Source: Melitaea cinxia (taxonomy: Eukaryota > Arthropoda > Insecta > Lepidoptera > Nymphalidae). From it: a DNA stretch of 64,000 nt. The stretch is from positions 5,705,501 to 5,769,500 of the forward strand of contig NC_059402.1 of assembly GCF_905220565.1 (NCBI RefSeq), given 5' to 3'. Shown piece after piece: positions 47,401-57,057 of the stretch; the stretch's first letter is position 1, and each line of letters starts with the position of its first letter. Both the position numbers and the translations under genes were made by a program. The notes beneath the pieces are model-generated. The model searched no databases. It was not told where the DNA came from and saw nothing but the letters and a program-made list of their open reading frames with translations.

Positions 47401-47410
47401 TGAAAAATGA
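38403..47410 (+). CDS. Six-C2H2 zinc finger protein with long acidic, motif-repeat tail, seven exons
   Basis: Not recognised by name; probably a nuclear DNA- or chromatin-binding protein. Exons: 38403-38485, 38558-38780, 39156-39350, 41443-41508, 42774-42928, 43038-43128, 44030-47410; all GT-AG and in phase, 1,397 residues. Six C2H2 fingers (C/C/H/H): 10/13/26/30, 62/65/78/83, 92/95/108/113, 126/129/142/147, 175/178/191/196 and 209/212/225/229. Introns cut fingers 1, 3 and 5. The 3.4 kb last exon encodes a low-complexity region rich in Asn, Lys, Ser, Asp and Glu, with a basic patch KSKKHKKHKKSKK, clusters like DIEIFNIDDSDSEDNES, and eight degenerate copies of a LxxLxxx(I/V)xVK motif. It ends SFSDSDDEGNEK, a CK2-like acidic tail. 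Two ATG codons (38403, 38406) open the frame; the first is taken. Confidence 0.88.
38817..39105. repeat. LINE-derived interspersed repeat in intron 2 of the zinc finger gene
   Basis: AAACAAGCGTACGGCTCACC, GCCTGCAACACCAGAAGCA, TTGCAAGCGCATTGCCGA, GGAGCTCTGGTCACCTTAC and TTGAGAGCAGGAATATTTAG match the more decayed copy at 25045-25415. This is a common lepidopteran block, probably a LINE 3' region. Confidence 0.55.
39351..41442. other. Intron 3 of the zinc finger gene, no feature recognised
   Basis: 2.1 kb of AT-rich DNA. A few near-repeats around AACCATAATATGGTT (40140-40320) were noted but could not be assigned to an element. Confidence 0.4.
41565..41875 (-). mobile_element. SINE-like repeat with RTE-type tail, minus orientation
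   Basis: On the minus strand it runs CCCGTGGGTGTCGTAAGAGG, GCGGGATAACCATCCAAC, AAGACGGACAGAAGCGTC, GCCCAGCGATGTGACTATGG and the tail GAGGCCTGTGTCCAGGAGTG. One of the best preserved copies of the family. It lies antisense in intron 4 of the zinc finger gene. Confidence 0.7.
41905..42735 (-). mobile_element. tRNA-derived SINE, interrupted by a hAT MITE
   Basis: The 3' part of the SINE (CCTGTAATATCCCACTACTG, CACGCTGCTCCACTGCCGG) lies at 41905-42154. The 5' part (AAATATCTACTCCAAGCAGA and a decayed tRNA-like head) resumes at 42648-42735 after the insertion 42155-42647. Confidence 0.7.
42155..42647. mobile_element. hAT-type MITE with perfect 8-bp target duplication
   Basis: The ends are TAGTGATCGTCAAAAATG on the left and, in reverse complement, TACTGATGTTCCGGATATCC on the right. 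The flanks are GTATAAAC at 42147-42154 and again at 42648-42655, an exact 8-bp duplication. Size is 493 bp, no coding capacity. GCGGATACGGATCCGG and relatives are repeated near both ends. A fragment of the same family is at 35768-35876. Confidence 0.85.
43150..43963. mobile_element. TIR element with TA flanks and a duplicated left end
   Basis: The left end GTTCGCGTCATGTTAAAAG (43150) and the inverted right end CTTTTTACATGACGCGAAC (to 43963) are terminal inverted repeats, continued by AACGCTGGC-type bases. TA lies on both sides (43148-43149, 43964-43965), as for Tc1/mariner-type insertions. A second copy of the left end (TTCGCGTCATGTAAAAAG, AACGCTGGCTGTCAAAATG) starts at 43381. No coding frame. 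It lies in intron 6 of the zinc finger gene. Confidence 0.7.
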
Positions 47411-48334
47411 TCATTAGTCAGTTCAGTGACTTTTATTCTTACATTTATGCCAAGTATGACGATAAAAATACGTTAAAGACTTGAAATGAAAAATATAGAA
47501 CGCTGAGTATCTTAAAATACTTGGCTTTGTGAGGATTTGTATACTTTATTAAATTGCTAAAATCCGACACTCAGACCTTGCTAAACTTTGTTTTATTTTT
47601 TGGTTTGGTTTAAATTTACATACATACATATTAAACATTGGTTTAAATTTCTATTTTAAAAAGTCATGTTTATAAAAAAAAAACCTTTGGACAAATATTG
47701 TTCTCAGTTTCGGAAAGTAACAATTTAATAATATTATTAAATAAGATTACGGTGTATATAATTAATGATAAAATGTATGATATCTACTTATATGATAGGA
47801 AAGAATATGTTATTACTTATTTGAAGTATTTAAAATTAATAATAAAAGATAACTATTGTTTATCTTTACATAATTTAGTGACTTTGTACATAAACTTTTG
47901 TCTTTTTTTTTCTCATGTGAAATAAATGAAAATAGTTGCGAGGTATAAGATGGGCAATAATAAGAATAAATGTTGTATTGTTTAATATAATAAACTATAT
48001 TTACATCGAGAAATAACATGAATACCCACTGTCCAAATACTTTTGTTATATGAAAATATATTGTTTAAATAACCAGATATAAATGCATTGATCTTAAATA
48101 GTGCCGTTTAGATATTGACCCTTCACCAACTAAGATGTTTTTGTTTCCACTTTACTTTGCCTCCATTTTTGATCCTGTAACCATATAATTTTTATATAAG
48201 TCTATATAATTTTACACAAAATCAAAAAGTAGTAACACAATGCGAAAAACATTTAAAAGTTCGTATCTTAGTTGTAGCCGAAAAAACTTGTGAACACATT
48301 TGAATAAAACTTAAAGGTTATATTTATTATTAGT
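47411..48334. other. 3' flank of the zinc finger gene
   Basis: Presumed 3' UTR and downstream DNA. AATAAA occurs at 47921-47926, about 510 bp after the stop, and is the most upstream good signal I noticed on the plus strand. No repeat was recognised. Confidence 0.4.
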
Positions 48335-48605
48335 TGTGCTCGCGATTTCGTCCGCGTGGAGTATAAAAAAAATATTGTTCAGTTCGCAGAGTTACAAAAT
48401 AAATGAATTTCTCAAATAAAATAAGCCTAAGTTACTCCTTATTACATTAGCTATCTGCCAGTGAAAGTCCCATCAAAATCGGTCCAGCCGTTGAGATTAG
48501 CCGAAACAAACAGACAGACAAAAATTGTAAAAAAAATGTTATTTTGGTATATGTACCATGTATACATCTATATGCATTTAGTAAAAAGCGGTTATTTTAA
48601 TATTA
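48335..48605. repeat. Interspersed repeat, paired with 2690-2955
   Basis: GTCCGCGTGGAGTATAAA, AATAAGCCTAAGTTACTCC, TGCCAGTGAAAGTCCCATC, AAAATCGGTCCAGCCG and GCATTTAGTAAAAAGCGG match 2690-2955. Both copies carry a (ACAG)n run. The class is unknown. Confidence 0.6.
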
Positions 48606-49082
48606 TATTTGTATCGATTTCCATTCTAAAATAAGCCCCTCTATTGCACTTGATAATACTATATAAATGATAATTAGAATTTATACAACGAATTTTTTGT
48701 TATTATCCGCTGGTACGCGTCTGTATAAATTAAGAGAAATTGGTCATCATTTTCATTGACTAGCGTTATAGAAGGTGCCACTTGATTATTTACGAGGGCG
48801 AATTGAAATGCTTAAACGATTTTAATCAAAATATAACATTCGTCAGTTATTCAATTGTCAAATTCACAACAATCTCAACTGTCAATAAGTTCACACAATC
48901 TGCAATTGCAAATATATTGTTTCAAGGACGCGTAAGATACGATATTTTAAAATATATTTACTGCATAGGTAGCGTCGTAACAAGAGTTATTGGAGTTAAA
49001 TGAAAATACCAAACTCAAGATACGGCACTGTTGATGTTGGTTAGTTACTTCACCGTACAAAACGTGATGGCAGATATACATG
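48606..49082. other. Unannotated flank before the pogo element
   Basis: An open frame at 48782-49003 has no recognisable protein features. Nothing else was seen. Confidence 0.4.
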
Positions 49083-49572
49083 TAGGGGAACACCGGGCAA
49101 GATGGGGTGATGGGCAAGACGGGGCATCAGGCTTTTCAGGTGATTTAAATTGATCAATCTCATTCGCTCTGCCATCTCGCTACTAGCCGCCACGACAGCT
49201 CTTAGTCACACGAGTACTAACACGGTGGCTATTCATTTGTTTTAGTTATCGTCGAAAAGTAGATTTCGTTTGTTCGTATTAAAATTTCTTATATATACGT
49301 TTCGTAGTACATGAAACTTGTCTTTAGTGAATTTTAAGTGGCACCTCGGTTAATCCTATTTAAAGTACATTGCAGTAACAGGTAATAAATTGTTTTGTTA
49401 TGAAACATTATTCAATTTTTTTTTGTTTGAATATTAATGTTGAAACGAATCAACGGGCAAGATGGGGTATTTGATGCCCCATCTTGCCTGACACGATTTT
49501 GATTATTTATATTTTTTACATATTGTTTTAGGATGGTTTATATTTTAAAAAAGTCATATATGTTTATTTACA

Positions 49573-49790
49573 GCCGACCGATGGCGGGATAACCATCCAA
49601 CTGCTGGCTTTGAAATACATAGGCCGAAGACGGGCAGCAGCGTCTTCGGTGCGACAAAGCTAGTACTGCGGTCACCAACCCGCCTGCCCAGCGTGGTGAC
49701 TATGGGCAAAACACATGAGTTAACGTTATTTTTGGCGTAAACTTGTGGAGGCCTATGTCCAGCAGTGGACTGTTTAGGCTGTAATGATAT
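49573..49790 (+). mobile_element. SINE-like repeat with RTE-type tail, inserted in the pogo element
   Basis: It starts AGCCGACCGATGGCGGGATA and ends GGAGGCCTATGTCCAGCAGT plus TAGGCTGTAATGATAT. 5'-truncated copy of the family at 3598-3926; very similar to the tail at 26310-26442. Confidence 0.7.
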
Positions 49791-49822
49791 ATGTTTATAA
49801 AATAAACTCAGGAAGATGAAAA

Positions 49823-49963
49823 CGGTCAAGGGAAGCACTGAATAAGGCGATAGAAGTTGTTTTGAAGCGAGAAATGGGATATATGTTGGCTGCAAAAATT
49901 TTCTTAGTCCCACAAACTACATTGGAATGAAAGATAAAAAAGGCAAAAAAGAACGTAAAGGTA
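49823..49963 (+). pseudogene. Pogo transposase N-terminal HTH (pipsqueak-type), broken
   Basis: The frame from CGG TCA AGG encodes REALNKAIEVVLKREMGYML, AAKIFLVPQTTLE, stop, KIKKAKKN. The spacing of AxEAV..., GEMSYRKAAK and VPxSTL is that of the psq/HTH domain that binds transposon ends. The in-frame TGA probably came from CGA (Arg). Confidence 0.75.
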
Positions 49964-50359
49964 CCTTTGGGTACCAGTATTGGGTACCAGTACAAAAAGA
50001 AGAAGAAGAGGATGGGCTCTATGGATTATTTATTAGACATAGACATCGGTTTTTTTTAACTGTAGATACTGTGGCAGCACCTCTTACAACAACGAGCACT
50101 GCAGTTGTTGTTACAGATCCTGCTACTTCAACAGTTGTAACAACTAGTACAACTGAAATTAACACATATTTAAATTTGAGTCCTTCCCCTAGATTTTCTT
50201 ATTAGCCTAATTTAGTGCATTAGCCAGCCCAAAGCAACTATTGCCTCTTCTAGTGACCAAGAAGACATTAAAAGTGGCGAAAAAACGCAGTAAAACTACT
50301 ATCATAACCTCTTCACCCTATAAACAGAAGTTGTTAAGTTAGAAAAATGAAAAAAAAAA

Positions 50360-50690
50360 TGTGACAGAAAAGTTAAAAAAGCAAAACAAGGAAATCAGAC
50401 GGAGAAAAAAGGAGCGAAAACAGAAAAAGGAAGAGTAACAAAACCATTTCAAGGCTAAAGCCACAAAGAAATATAATCCAAAGAAACGTATTAGACAGTC
50501 GTCTTCTGAAAAGAGTGATGTTGAAACCGAAAACACTCCATGCCTACATTCTACAGGGTTATATTTCGGCTCCAAGAAAGGTTGGATTGCTTATTCTTCT
50601 TGTGGTAAATGGTTACATTATGGCTGCGCAGGAGTGGATGATAATGATGCCGAAGCAACATTCATTTGCGAGTTCTGCACTCCTGAATAG
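50360..50690 (+). pseudogene. Pogo transposase C-terminal basic segment and decayed PHD finger
   Basis: The frame reads NKEIRRRKKERKQKKEE, stop, KATKKYNPKKRIRQSSSEK, then a PHD-like part with GLYFGSKKGW, SSCGKWLHYGCAGVDD and FICEFCTPE. PHD fingers bind zinc through a C4HC3 set. Here the second ligand position holds Ser (CLHS) and another holds Tyr (IAYSSC), so zinc binding is probably lost. As I recall, PHD fingers occur at the C-terminus of some arthropod pogo/Tigger transposases. Confidence 0.65.
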
Positions 50691-50961
50691 TCGAGAGAAT
50701 GGCTATACCCCATCTTGCCCATTAGGCCCACCCCATCTTACCCGACCTATCGGGCATGATGGGGTGATATGTCATATTTTACATTTTGTTATATTATTAA
50801 CAATTCTGTGGTGCTGTGTTCCTGATTTCAATTTAATATGTAAGATTGATAACTACAAGCCTGATTAAGAATAAATATGATTATGAAACCATGAACCCCT
50901 ACGATTTCTGGAGCTTTAAACCTTAACTACCCCATCTTGCCCGGTGTTCCCCTATATATGT

Positions 50962-50996
50962 GACTAGGTATGTATATAATATATACATACCTAGTC
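50962..50996. repeat. 35-bp palindrome between two transposons
   Basis: Arms of 16 bp, GACTAGGTATGTATAT and its reverse complement, around the 3-nt centre AAT. It begins 8 bp after the TA flank of the pogo element and touches the first base of the next MITE. Confidence 0.85.
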
Positions 50997-51229
50997 GGTG
51001 CAACAAAGTCACAACAGCTCATTTCTTAATTTTACAGTAGAGGACTTTTAATTCTTTTTTTCCATTTATTTCCTCATTTCTGAATTACTATTTATGGTAG
51101 GTTTGAAATCTTTATAAAATTAATAGTTTACTTTCTTTGCTATAGTTTAAAAATCTTATATTGAATTATCAAAAAGTCCTAATAAAAGACATAAAAAAAA
51201 GTGTCTTGAATTGTGACTTTGTTGCACCG
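50996..51229. mobile_element. 234-bp MITE with 18-bp terminal inverted repeats
   Basis: The ends CGGTGCAACAAAGTCACA (50996-51013) and its reverse complement (51212-51229) match exactly. The inside is AT-rich and non-coding. A clear target duplication was not found, so the superfamily is unknown. Confidence 0.75.
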
Positions 51230-54200
51230 AAGGTGCGATATGTTGCAGTCCTAGATAAGATACAAGATTCTATGATGGTATAGAGTAGGGTTTACAGATT
51301 CGTATTTCTATAATATTTTAAAAATGACTACTGTTTTGTAGTGTGGCCACATTTGCTGCTCAAGTAGGACAACGAGCAAGATACACGCACCCTTAAGTCA
51401 ATGTATAAGGATGCAGTTTTATATGATCGAATGACGTCGAATTTCAAAAGTGCATCCTTGGACAGTAAACTAAATTATTATTTCCTTTTTCTGACTATGT
51501 AATATAAATTAAAGAAGTAATAAAGTTATGTTGAATATATAGAAGTATAATAAGTAACATTTTTTTGTTTATTAACTAATGTGCAATGTGCAAGAGAACT
51601 AACATTAAGTGCTAAGCTATGATATGAATTTGCTTACCTCTGATACAAAACTATCGAAAACCATGAAATCAAAAATATCTGGGTCCATCTACTCTTCCAC
51701 ATCGGAGGAATATGTAGGTAGGGTTAAACAATAAATTCCACTTTTTTGGAAAGTTAAAATTTTTAGATTTATATAAAATGTTGTCGATTTTACTACCTAC
51801 CAACATTATCCTACAATGTGACTTCTTTCAAAGTGTATTGTTGGACACATTTGATTTAAATACACAATCAAAACTTGTTTTACTGGATGTCAAATAAAAT
51901 TAATTACTTTGTGAAAAATGTGAATGTGATACACGCCACGCTAATTTAAATAAACATCTTGACTAAATTTATTTATTATTATTGATAGTCTAAAGCACAC
52001 CACATCAATGTAAAACAAATTAGGTAGTAAACAGTAATATTTAAAAAGCAATTAAAACTTGTTAAAATTTGATTTCGTGTTACCTTTGCATGATTAATTT
52101 CAATAAATAAAAAAAATTCCAGTTTCAACATTAAGAGTAAGATACTTGCTATCTTAAATTCACCGCATTCTATGAAACTAAGGGATCAATAAAAAATTAT
52201 TAGTTGATTGTACAAGAATGGTCGTTGAATACAAAATTAAACAAAAAGAACCTATTTATTGCTCTGCTGACGAAGATCGTAATACAGACATTCACATAAA
52301 CAAATTTACTATTTCATTTAACTTGAATGTAACGGGCACGTACCAAAACTGTACGCAATTGCACGTAATTTGTAGCCCAGTTTCAGCCGCCCAAGCATTT
52401 TCTTGCGCAACAGTCGTAGTATTGTATACATGTTGCAGCAGTGCAAAATAAGGAACAAAGCCGCAAGGTAAGTCACCTGTCAAACATCGCAAAACCAAAA
52501 AATTAAATAAACAAAAGCTGCAATTAAAAATCTATTTTATTACTCAGCGTAGCATTAATAAATAACAAAAAGACAGCCCACTTCATATACACAAGTTATA
52601 AAACCAAATCTACAATGTATTTTAAGTAGGTAAGGCATAAAATCAATTTACAGCTCTTCGTATAATTTTTTATCAACAGTACTTCAAAAAGTTTTTAAAC
52701 TTCCAACTATTTTTACGATCATAAATATACAGAAAAAATTACCCATGACTAGTCATAGTCTCACTCTAGTAATAATTGTTACATCGGTTTTTTCTTTGCT
52801 CTAACTTATTATTTTGTAACACAAATTTTCTATCACTTTTCATCACGTCAAAGAATATTCAAGCGCAAAACATAAGTATAATCAGCACAATTAATAATTT
52901 TCTCAAATATATGAGATTAGAAATTGAGAGAATAGATGATATTTCAATCCATGTTAAAATATTTATTTTTATGTAAAAGATAGGCTACAATCATCAAGAG
53001 AACGATTATAAATTAACGTATCAAAGCAAATAATAACAATTTTCAAGACCATGAATGATTTTGTTCCCAATTAAACAGTTAATATATTAAGAACAAATAA
53101 AACAATTTATTAATATAATTTTTTGCAAGATATTGACAATGGATATATCGTTTTTGAGACTAGAACTTGTTAAAAAAAATAAAAATTTTAATGAAATTAC
53201 ATTTACCAGATACGATGAAGTAGTACAATCTACCGTTACGTAAATGCAATCATTACAAACCGATCAAAAAAAATTTTGGACCCAAAAATATTAACAATAC
53301 ATCTTAGAATTAAATGACAATAATAGTTTGAACCGGTATTATTATTACGTAAACAAATCATAAAAGTATAAATAATTAGATGCTAGTACATTACACACAT
53401 TGTTTGAAGCCATTTTGTTAAGTTAGATAAACTTAAGACATCGTTGTGCAAAATTACGAACTAAAAATAAAAAAGCAATAAGTAAAAAGCTTTTCTAATG
53501 TATTTGGAGAAATGGTACAGGACTTAAAATCTCTAAGAGATTCGTAAAAAAATGTGCTGATAAGTCTCATTCGTGTAGGAAGAGTCAGAAATGAAATTTA
53601 AACAATAAAATCTATTTCTACTGGCAAGCATCCGTATGCGTTTATTGCAACCCGTCTCATTAGGCTGTTAGCGAAAGTGACATAATGCATTAAAAAATTT
53701 GTATTAGTAATAGCATATTTATAATTAACATTTAGTATATATTTATATTTTTTAACTTTGTATTGTTTTATGTACTATTTATTTTTGTGTTACCCACACT
53801 AGGGAATCCTAAACAATTTTTAATATCATAATTATCAAATATCGACCTTTCTAGCGGGGATTAGATATTAAAAATTGTTTATTGTTTTATGGTTGCCGAT
53901 AAGTTTATCTTTCGCTTAGCACCCAAATTGCCCAAATCGTAACACCATGCTTGAAGACGACATGGCGAAGCGCTCAAATATAAATGTATGACTAATATTT
54001 TAAACATTTTCGGTATTGAGTATAACAAGGCAGAAGGACATAGGGATGCTTGATTTTGAACTGTTCGAGTTGATTTGATTGAGATTCTGTTAACTGAGGT
54101 TAAACTACTGTTTAATTTATTTATTTTTTATCTATAAAATCAACGCATAATCTTACGTCCAACATATTTCATCTATTGGAGTAAATGAAAATCACAATAA

Positions 54201-54423
54201 ATGCAATAAAGTTTGTGAAACCTGCCATTTTAATAAGTTTAACACTTGTTCCATAGCTTAATCCTGAGTTAATAATTACTCATTTATTTTCTTATAGAGG
54301 TCAAAGTAATTGTATTTTGTCTATTAAATCCAGTCACGTAAAACTGGCATTAAGTTCTGTCACACGAAAGCTAATTCTTAGTTAATGTAATAACGAAATT
54401 TACATGGCAAACTTACAACAATA
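51230..54423. other. 3.2 kb of AT-rich DNA, mostly unannotated
   Basis: No exon, SINE or LINE was recognised. An open frame at 52218-52451 has no family likeness. A perfect 18-bp stem-loop lies at 53810-53881. Long transcript ends from either flank could extend here. Confidence 0.4.
53810..53881. repeat. Perfect 18-bp inverted repeat with 36-nt loop
   Basis: TAAACAATTTTTAATATC (53810-53827) pairs exactly with GATATTAAAAATTGTTTA (53864-53881). AT-rich; no mature small RNA can be inferred. Confidence 0.7.
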
Positions 54424-54456
54424 TTGCACTGTAGACTTGCGCAAAACAGTGCTTCA

Positions 54457-54484
54457 AAATGTAATGTAATATTACATTACATTT
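54457..54484. repeat. 28-bp perfect palindrome near the hAT left end
   Basis: AAATGTAATGTAAT is followed directly by its reverse complement. It lies 25 bp inside the left end and uses the GTAAT/ATTAC units also seen in the right subterminal region. Confidence 0.85.
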
Positions 54485-54700
54485 CGTACTGAGTAATATG
54501 GCATCACACCATCACACCGAACATTACCCGAAATGTGTACTGTTCGGCGTGAGATATTTCTTATGAAATGCTATATATCACGTAATTGTCATCACACCAA
54601 ACATTCCATGAGATTTTGTACTTATAGTATGTTTAAGTGTACGGTGTTCGGTGTACTACGTAGCAGACCAAACATCACTTTAGCATAAAAATGGTAAAAG

Positions 54701-55928
54701 GCGTTCTACACGGTCGGGATCGACCGCCGACCGTCGTGTCCTTTGGTCGGGTCAACCAATTTTTGTATTCATTCTACACGGTCGGTGGTTGACTCAACTT
54801 GTTAGTTCTTCTCTGGTATTTGAAGCGATGGCTCCTTGCATTTTTAACCGACTTCCAAAAAAGGAGGAGGTTCTCAATTCGACTGTATTTTTTTTTTTTT
54901 TTATGTATGTTACATCAGAACTTTTGACCAGTTAGACCGATTTCGACAAATTTTGTTTTAATCGAAAGGTGGTGTGTGCCGATTGGTCCCATTTAAATTT
55001 ATTTGAGATCTAACAACTACTTTTCGAGTTATATTTAATAATTCGTTTTTACTTGACGCTTTTTTCGTCGACCTACGTTGTATTATTATACCACATAACT
55101 TTCTACTGGATGTACCGATTTTTATAATTCTTTTTTTGTTGGAAAGGGGATATTCCTAGTTTGGTACCATGATAAAGAAAGGATCTGATGATGAAATCCT
55201 AGAGAAATCGAGGGAAACTCTCGAAAATTTGCAATAACTTTTTAAAGGGTGTACCGATTTTGATAATTTTTAATTTAATCGAAAGCTGATATTTATCATG
55301 GGGTCACATATAAATTTTATCGAGATCTGATGACTACTTTATGAGTAATCATTGATAACGCGTAGTTACTTGATTATTTTTTCGTCGATCTACGTTGTAT
55401 TACTCGTCGATGTAATTGAAGTCGTTTTTTTTTTTCGTTTGCGAGCAAACACAATTATAAAGCAACAGAAGGTGGGTTTGGCAATAACTTTTTTATGATA
55501 AAGTAAAGTGAAGTTTTTTGGTTCTTTTCTTTGTATAAATCGGATCCAATGTCCCAAAGACATGGCAAATCAATATATAAAGATATAAATTCGGTCAGAA
55601 CCTCTCGTTCGTGGCGTTCGTTTTGCGAATCCATTGCAATACGTGATGACATGCGCCCGTGACCATAGTTAAAACACTTAAACTAGCTACCCGTGACGAC
55701 TGACAAGCGCAAACTGAAGCGCTCGCGTCGGCCGACAGCGTTCCACACGGTCGGGACATGGTCGGGACCGACCACGAACGTAGCCTGTCGCGAGAGATGC
55801 GCTCGCGACCAAGGCCGTTGACATCAACCAAATATTGGTCGGGTCAACCGTTTTCCACACTGTCCATTTTTATATCAACCCGACCAAGGACACGATGTTG
55901 GGCGGTCGATCCCGACCGTGTAGAAGGC
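54701..55928. mobile_element. TIR element (PIF/Harbinger-like?) nested in the hAT element
   Basis: The ends GCGTTCTACACGGTCGGGAT and, reverse complemented, GCCTTCTACACGGTCGGGAT continue as imperfect inverted repeats for about 50 bp (CGACCGCC, TCGTGTCCTT, GGTCGGGT). The CACGGTCGGG unit is repeated several times near both ends. TAA occurs outside both ends at plausible distance (54695 and 55932), fitting a 3-bp Harbinger duplication, but this is uncertain. No coding frame. Confidence 0.65.
54844..55457 (+). repeat. Best copy of the 'AACCGACTTC' repeat family
   Basis: It runs from TTAACCGACTTCCAAAAAAG through CAATTCGACTGTATTT, ACCGATTTCGACAAATTTT and ATCTACGTTGTATTACTCG to TTTGCGAGCAAACACAATTA. 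It holds imperfect internal direct repeats (GTACCGATTTT...ATAATT twice; CGACCTACGTTGTATTA and CGATCTACGTTGTATTA). Class unknown. Confidence 0.6.
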
Positions 55929-56129
55929 TTTTTAATGAGAGGTGGAAACTGGCTAAAAATTCATAATATTTGTTTTGTTTTTTTTTTTTGTTTGGTTTTC
56001 TAAAAGTTTATTCTAAAATTAGCTTTGATTTGTAAAAAAAGTTGGTTTCCCTTCATACTTATGTAAGCCCCAAGGAAAATTGGGATATTTATTCCAGGCT
56101 TAGGACTGGCAATACACATGGACAACTAA

Positions 56130-56465
56130 ATTAATACTAGTCGTGATCCGCGATTTTACCCATTTAGTTTCGGTCCCCATGTGATTATTGATCCTCTTCG
56201 GATGTCCCATCGATCACTATACAAAATTTCATCAAAATCAGAAAACGTAAAAGGTAGATAGAGTTACTTTCGCATCCCTACTAATATTATAAATGTGTGT
56301 TTGTTTGTTCGTCCTTCTTTCACGTCAAAACGGCTGAACCGAATTTGTCAAATTTTGGTATACAGATAAAACAGACCTTGGAGAGCCTTAGCCTACTTTT
56401 TATCCCGGAATCATCACAGGAACGGGAACTACGCGAGTGAAACCGCGGGACGCAGCTAGTTTATA
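56130..56465. repeat. Interspersed repeat inside the hAT region
   Basis: CATCCCTACTAATATTATAA, GTTTGTTTGTTCGTCCTTC, TTTTTATCCCGGAATCATC and GAAACCGCGGGACGCAGCTA form a pattern common in lepidopteran genomes by my recognition. A degraded second piece (GTCGTGATCCGCGATTTTA, CATCAAAATCAGAAAACG) lies just before it. Confidence 0.5.
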
Positions 56466-57057
56466 ATATAAGTTAGGAATAAACTAATGACCATGAATAC
56501 TAGCGTATTTAAAAATCAACTTTATATACATACAATGATTTCTTTTTTTATGTCAATACTTCATTTATAATTTTATTTTCACAAGCAACATAAACAAACA
56601 AAACATTTTAATAAATGCAAAAGCAGAAATTTGAACTCGAATTTTAGCGGCAGTCAAGTGCGTAACGCATTATTAAAAAGTATTACGTACAGTGTTGTGC
56701 TATAATATGCCTTAGCATTCTTAAATACGATTCATATTTCACTTAAAAAATGACGAAAACTCGCCACGGCTCAGTAGCTCGCTCTCACTCATACTAACGA
56801 AAATAATGTAGAGCTAGAGAGTGAGGTTATGACTGGTTGCAAAAGTGCGCCGCGCATCACCGTGTCTCACTCAGTAAGTGAAGTTAGACAGAGTAAATAG
56901 ATAAGAAATCCAACATTCCGACCGAACAGAGCGCGTAATGTCAAGTGTGATGTGTAATACTTCATTTCGTCGCGTAATGTGTGATGCCATATTACATGTT
57001 CGAGTAATATCACGCGTAATGTATCAATTGCATTACTTACACATGTCTATTGTACTG

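Larger units (their letters stand above)
49085..50952 (+). mobile_element. Pogo-type DNA transposon, deletion derivative with HTH and PHD remnants
   Basis: Both ends carry the same 24-bp inverted repeat, starting GGGGAACACCGGGCAAG (49085-49108 and 50929-50952), flanked by TA (49083-49084, 50953-50954). Near the left end a frame reads REALNKAIEVVLKREMGYML and AAKIFLVPQTTLE, the pipsqueak-type helix-turn-helix of pogo/Tigger transposases, with a TGA at 49928-49930. Near the right end a basic segment and a decayed PHD finger end at TAG 50688-50690. The DDE catalytic core between them is missing. A SINE-like repeat (49573-49790) is inserted inside. The core terminal motif GGGCAAGATGGGG recurs internally. 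Confidence 0.85.
54432..57049. mobile_element. hAT-type element with 8-bp target duplication, carrying nested insertions
   Basis: The left end is TAGACTTGCGC and the right end, reverse complemented, TAGACATGTGTAAG. Flanks TTGCACTG (54424-54431) and TTGTACTG (57050-57057) are an 8-bp duplication with one mismatch. Subterminal regions are also related in inverted orientation (GTAATATGGCATCACAC about 85 bp inside the left end and 70 bp inside the right). No transposase was found. A TIR element (54701-55928) is inserted inside and that contains an 'AACCGACTTC' repeat (54844-55457). Confidence 0.75.

Noticed and set aside
48782..49003. 73-codon frame before the pogo element
   Set aside because: No recognisable features and no plausible splice context.
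52218..52451. 77-codon frame with many Cys and Val
   Set aside because: No splice partners, no known domain, and no codon bias distinguishable from the flanks. Left as unannotated DNA.
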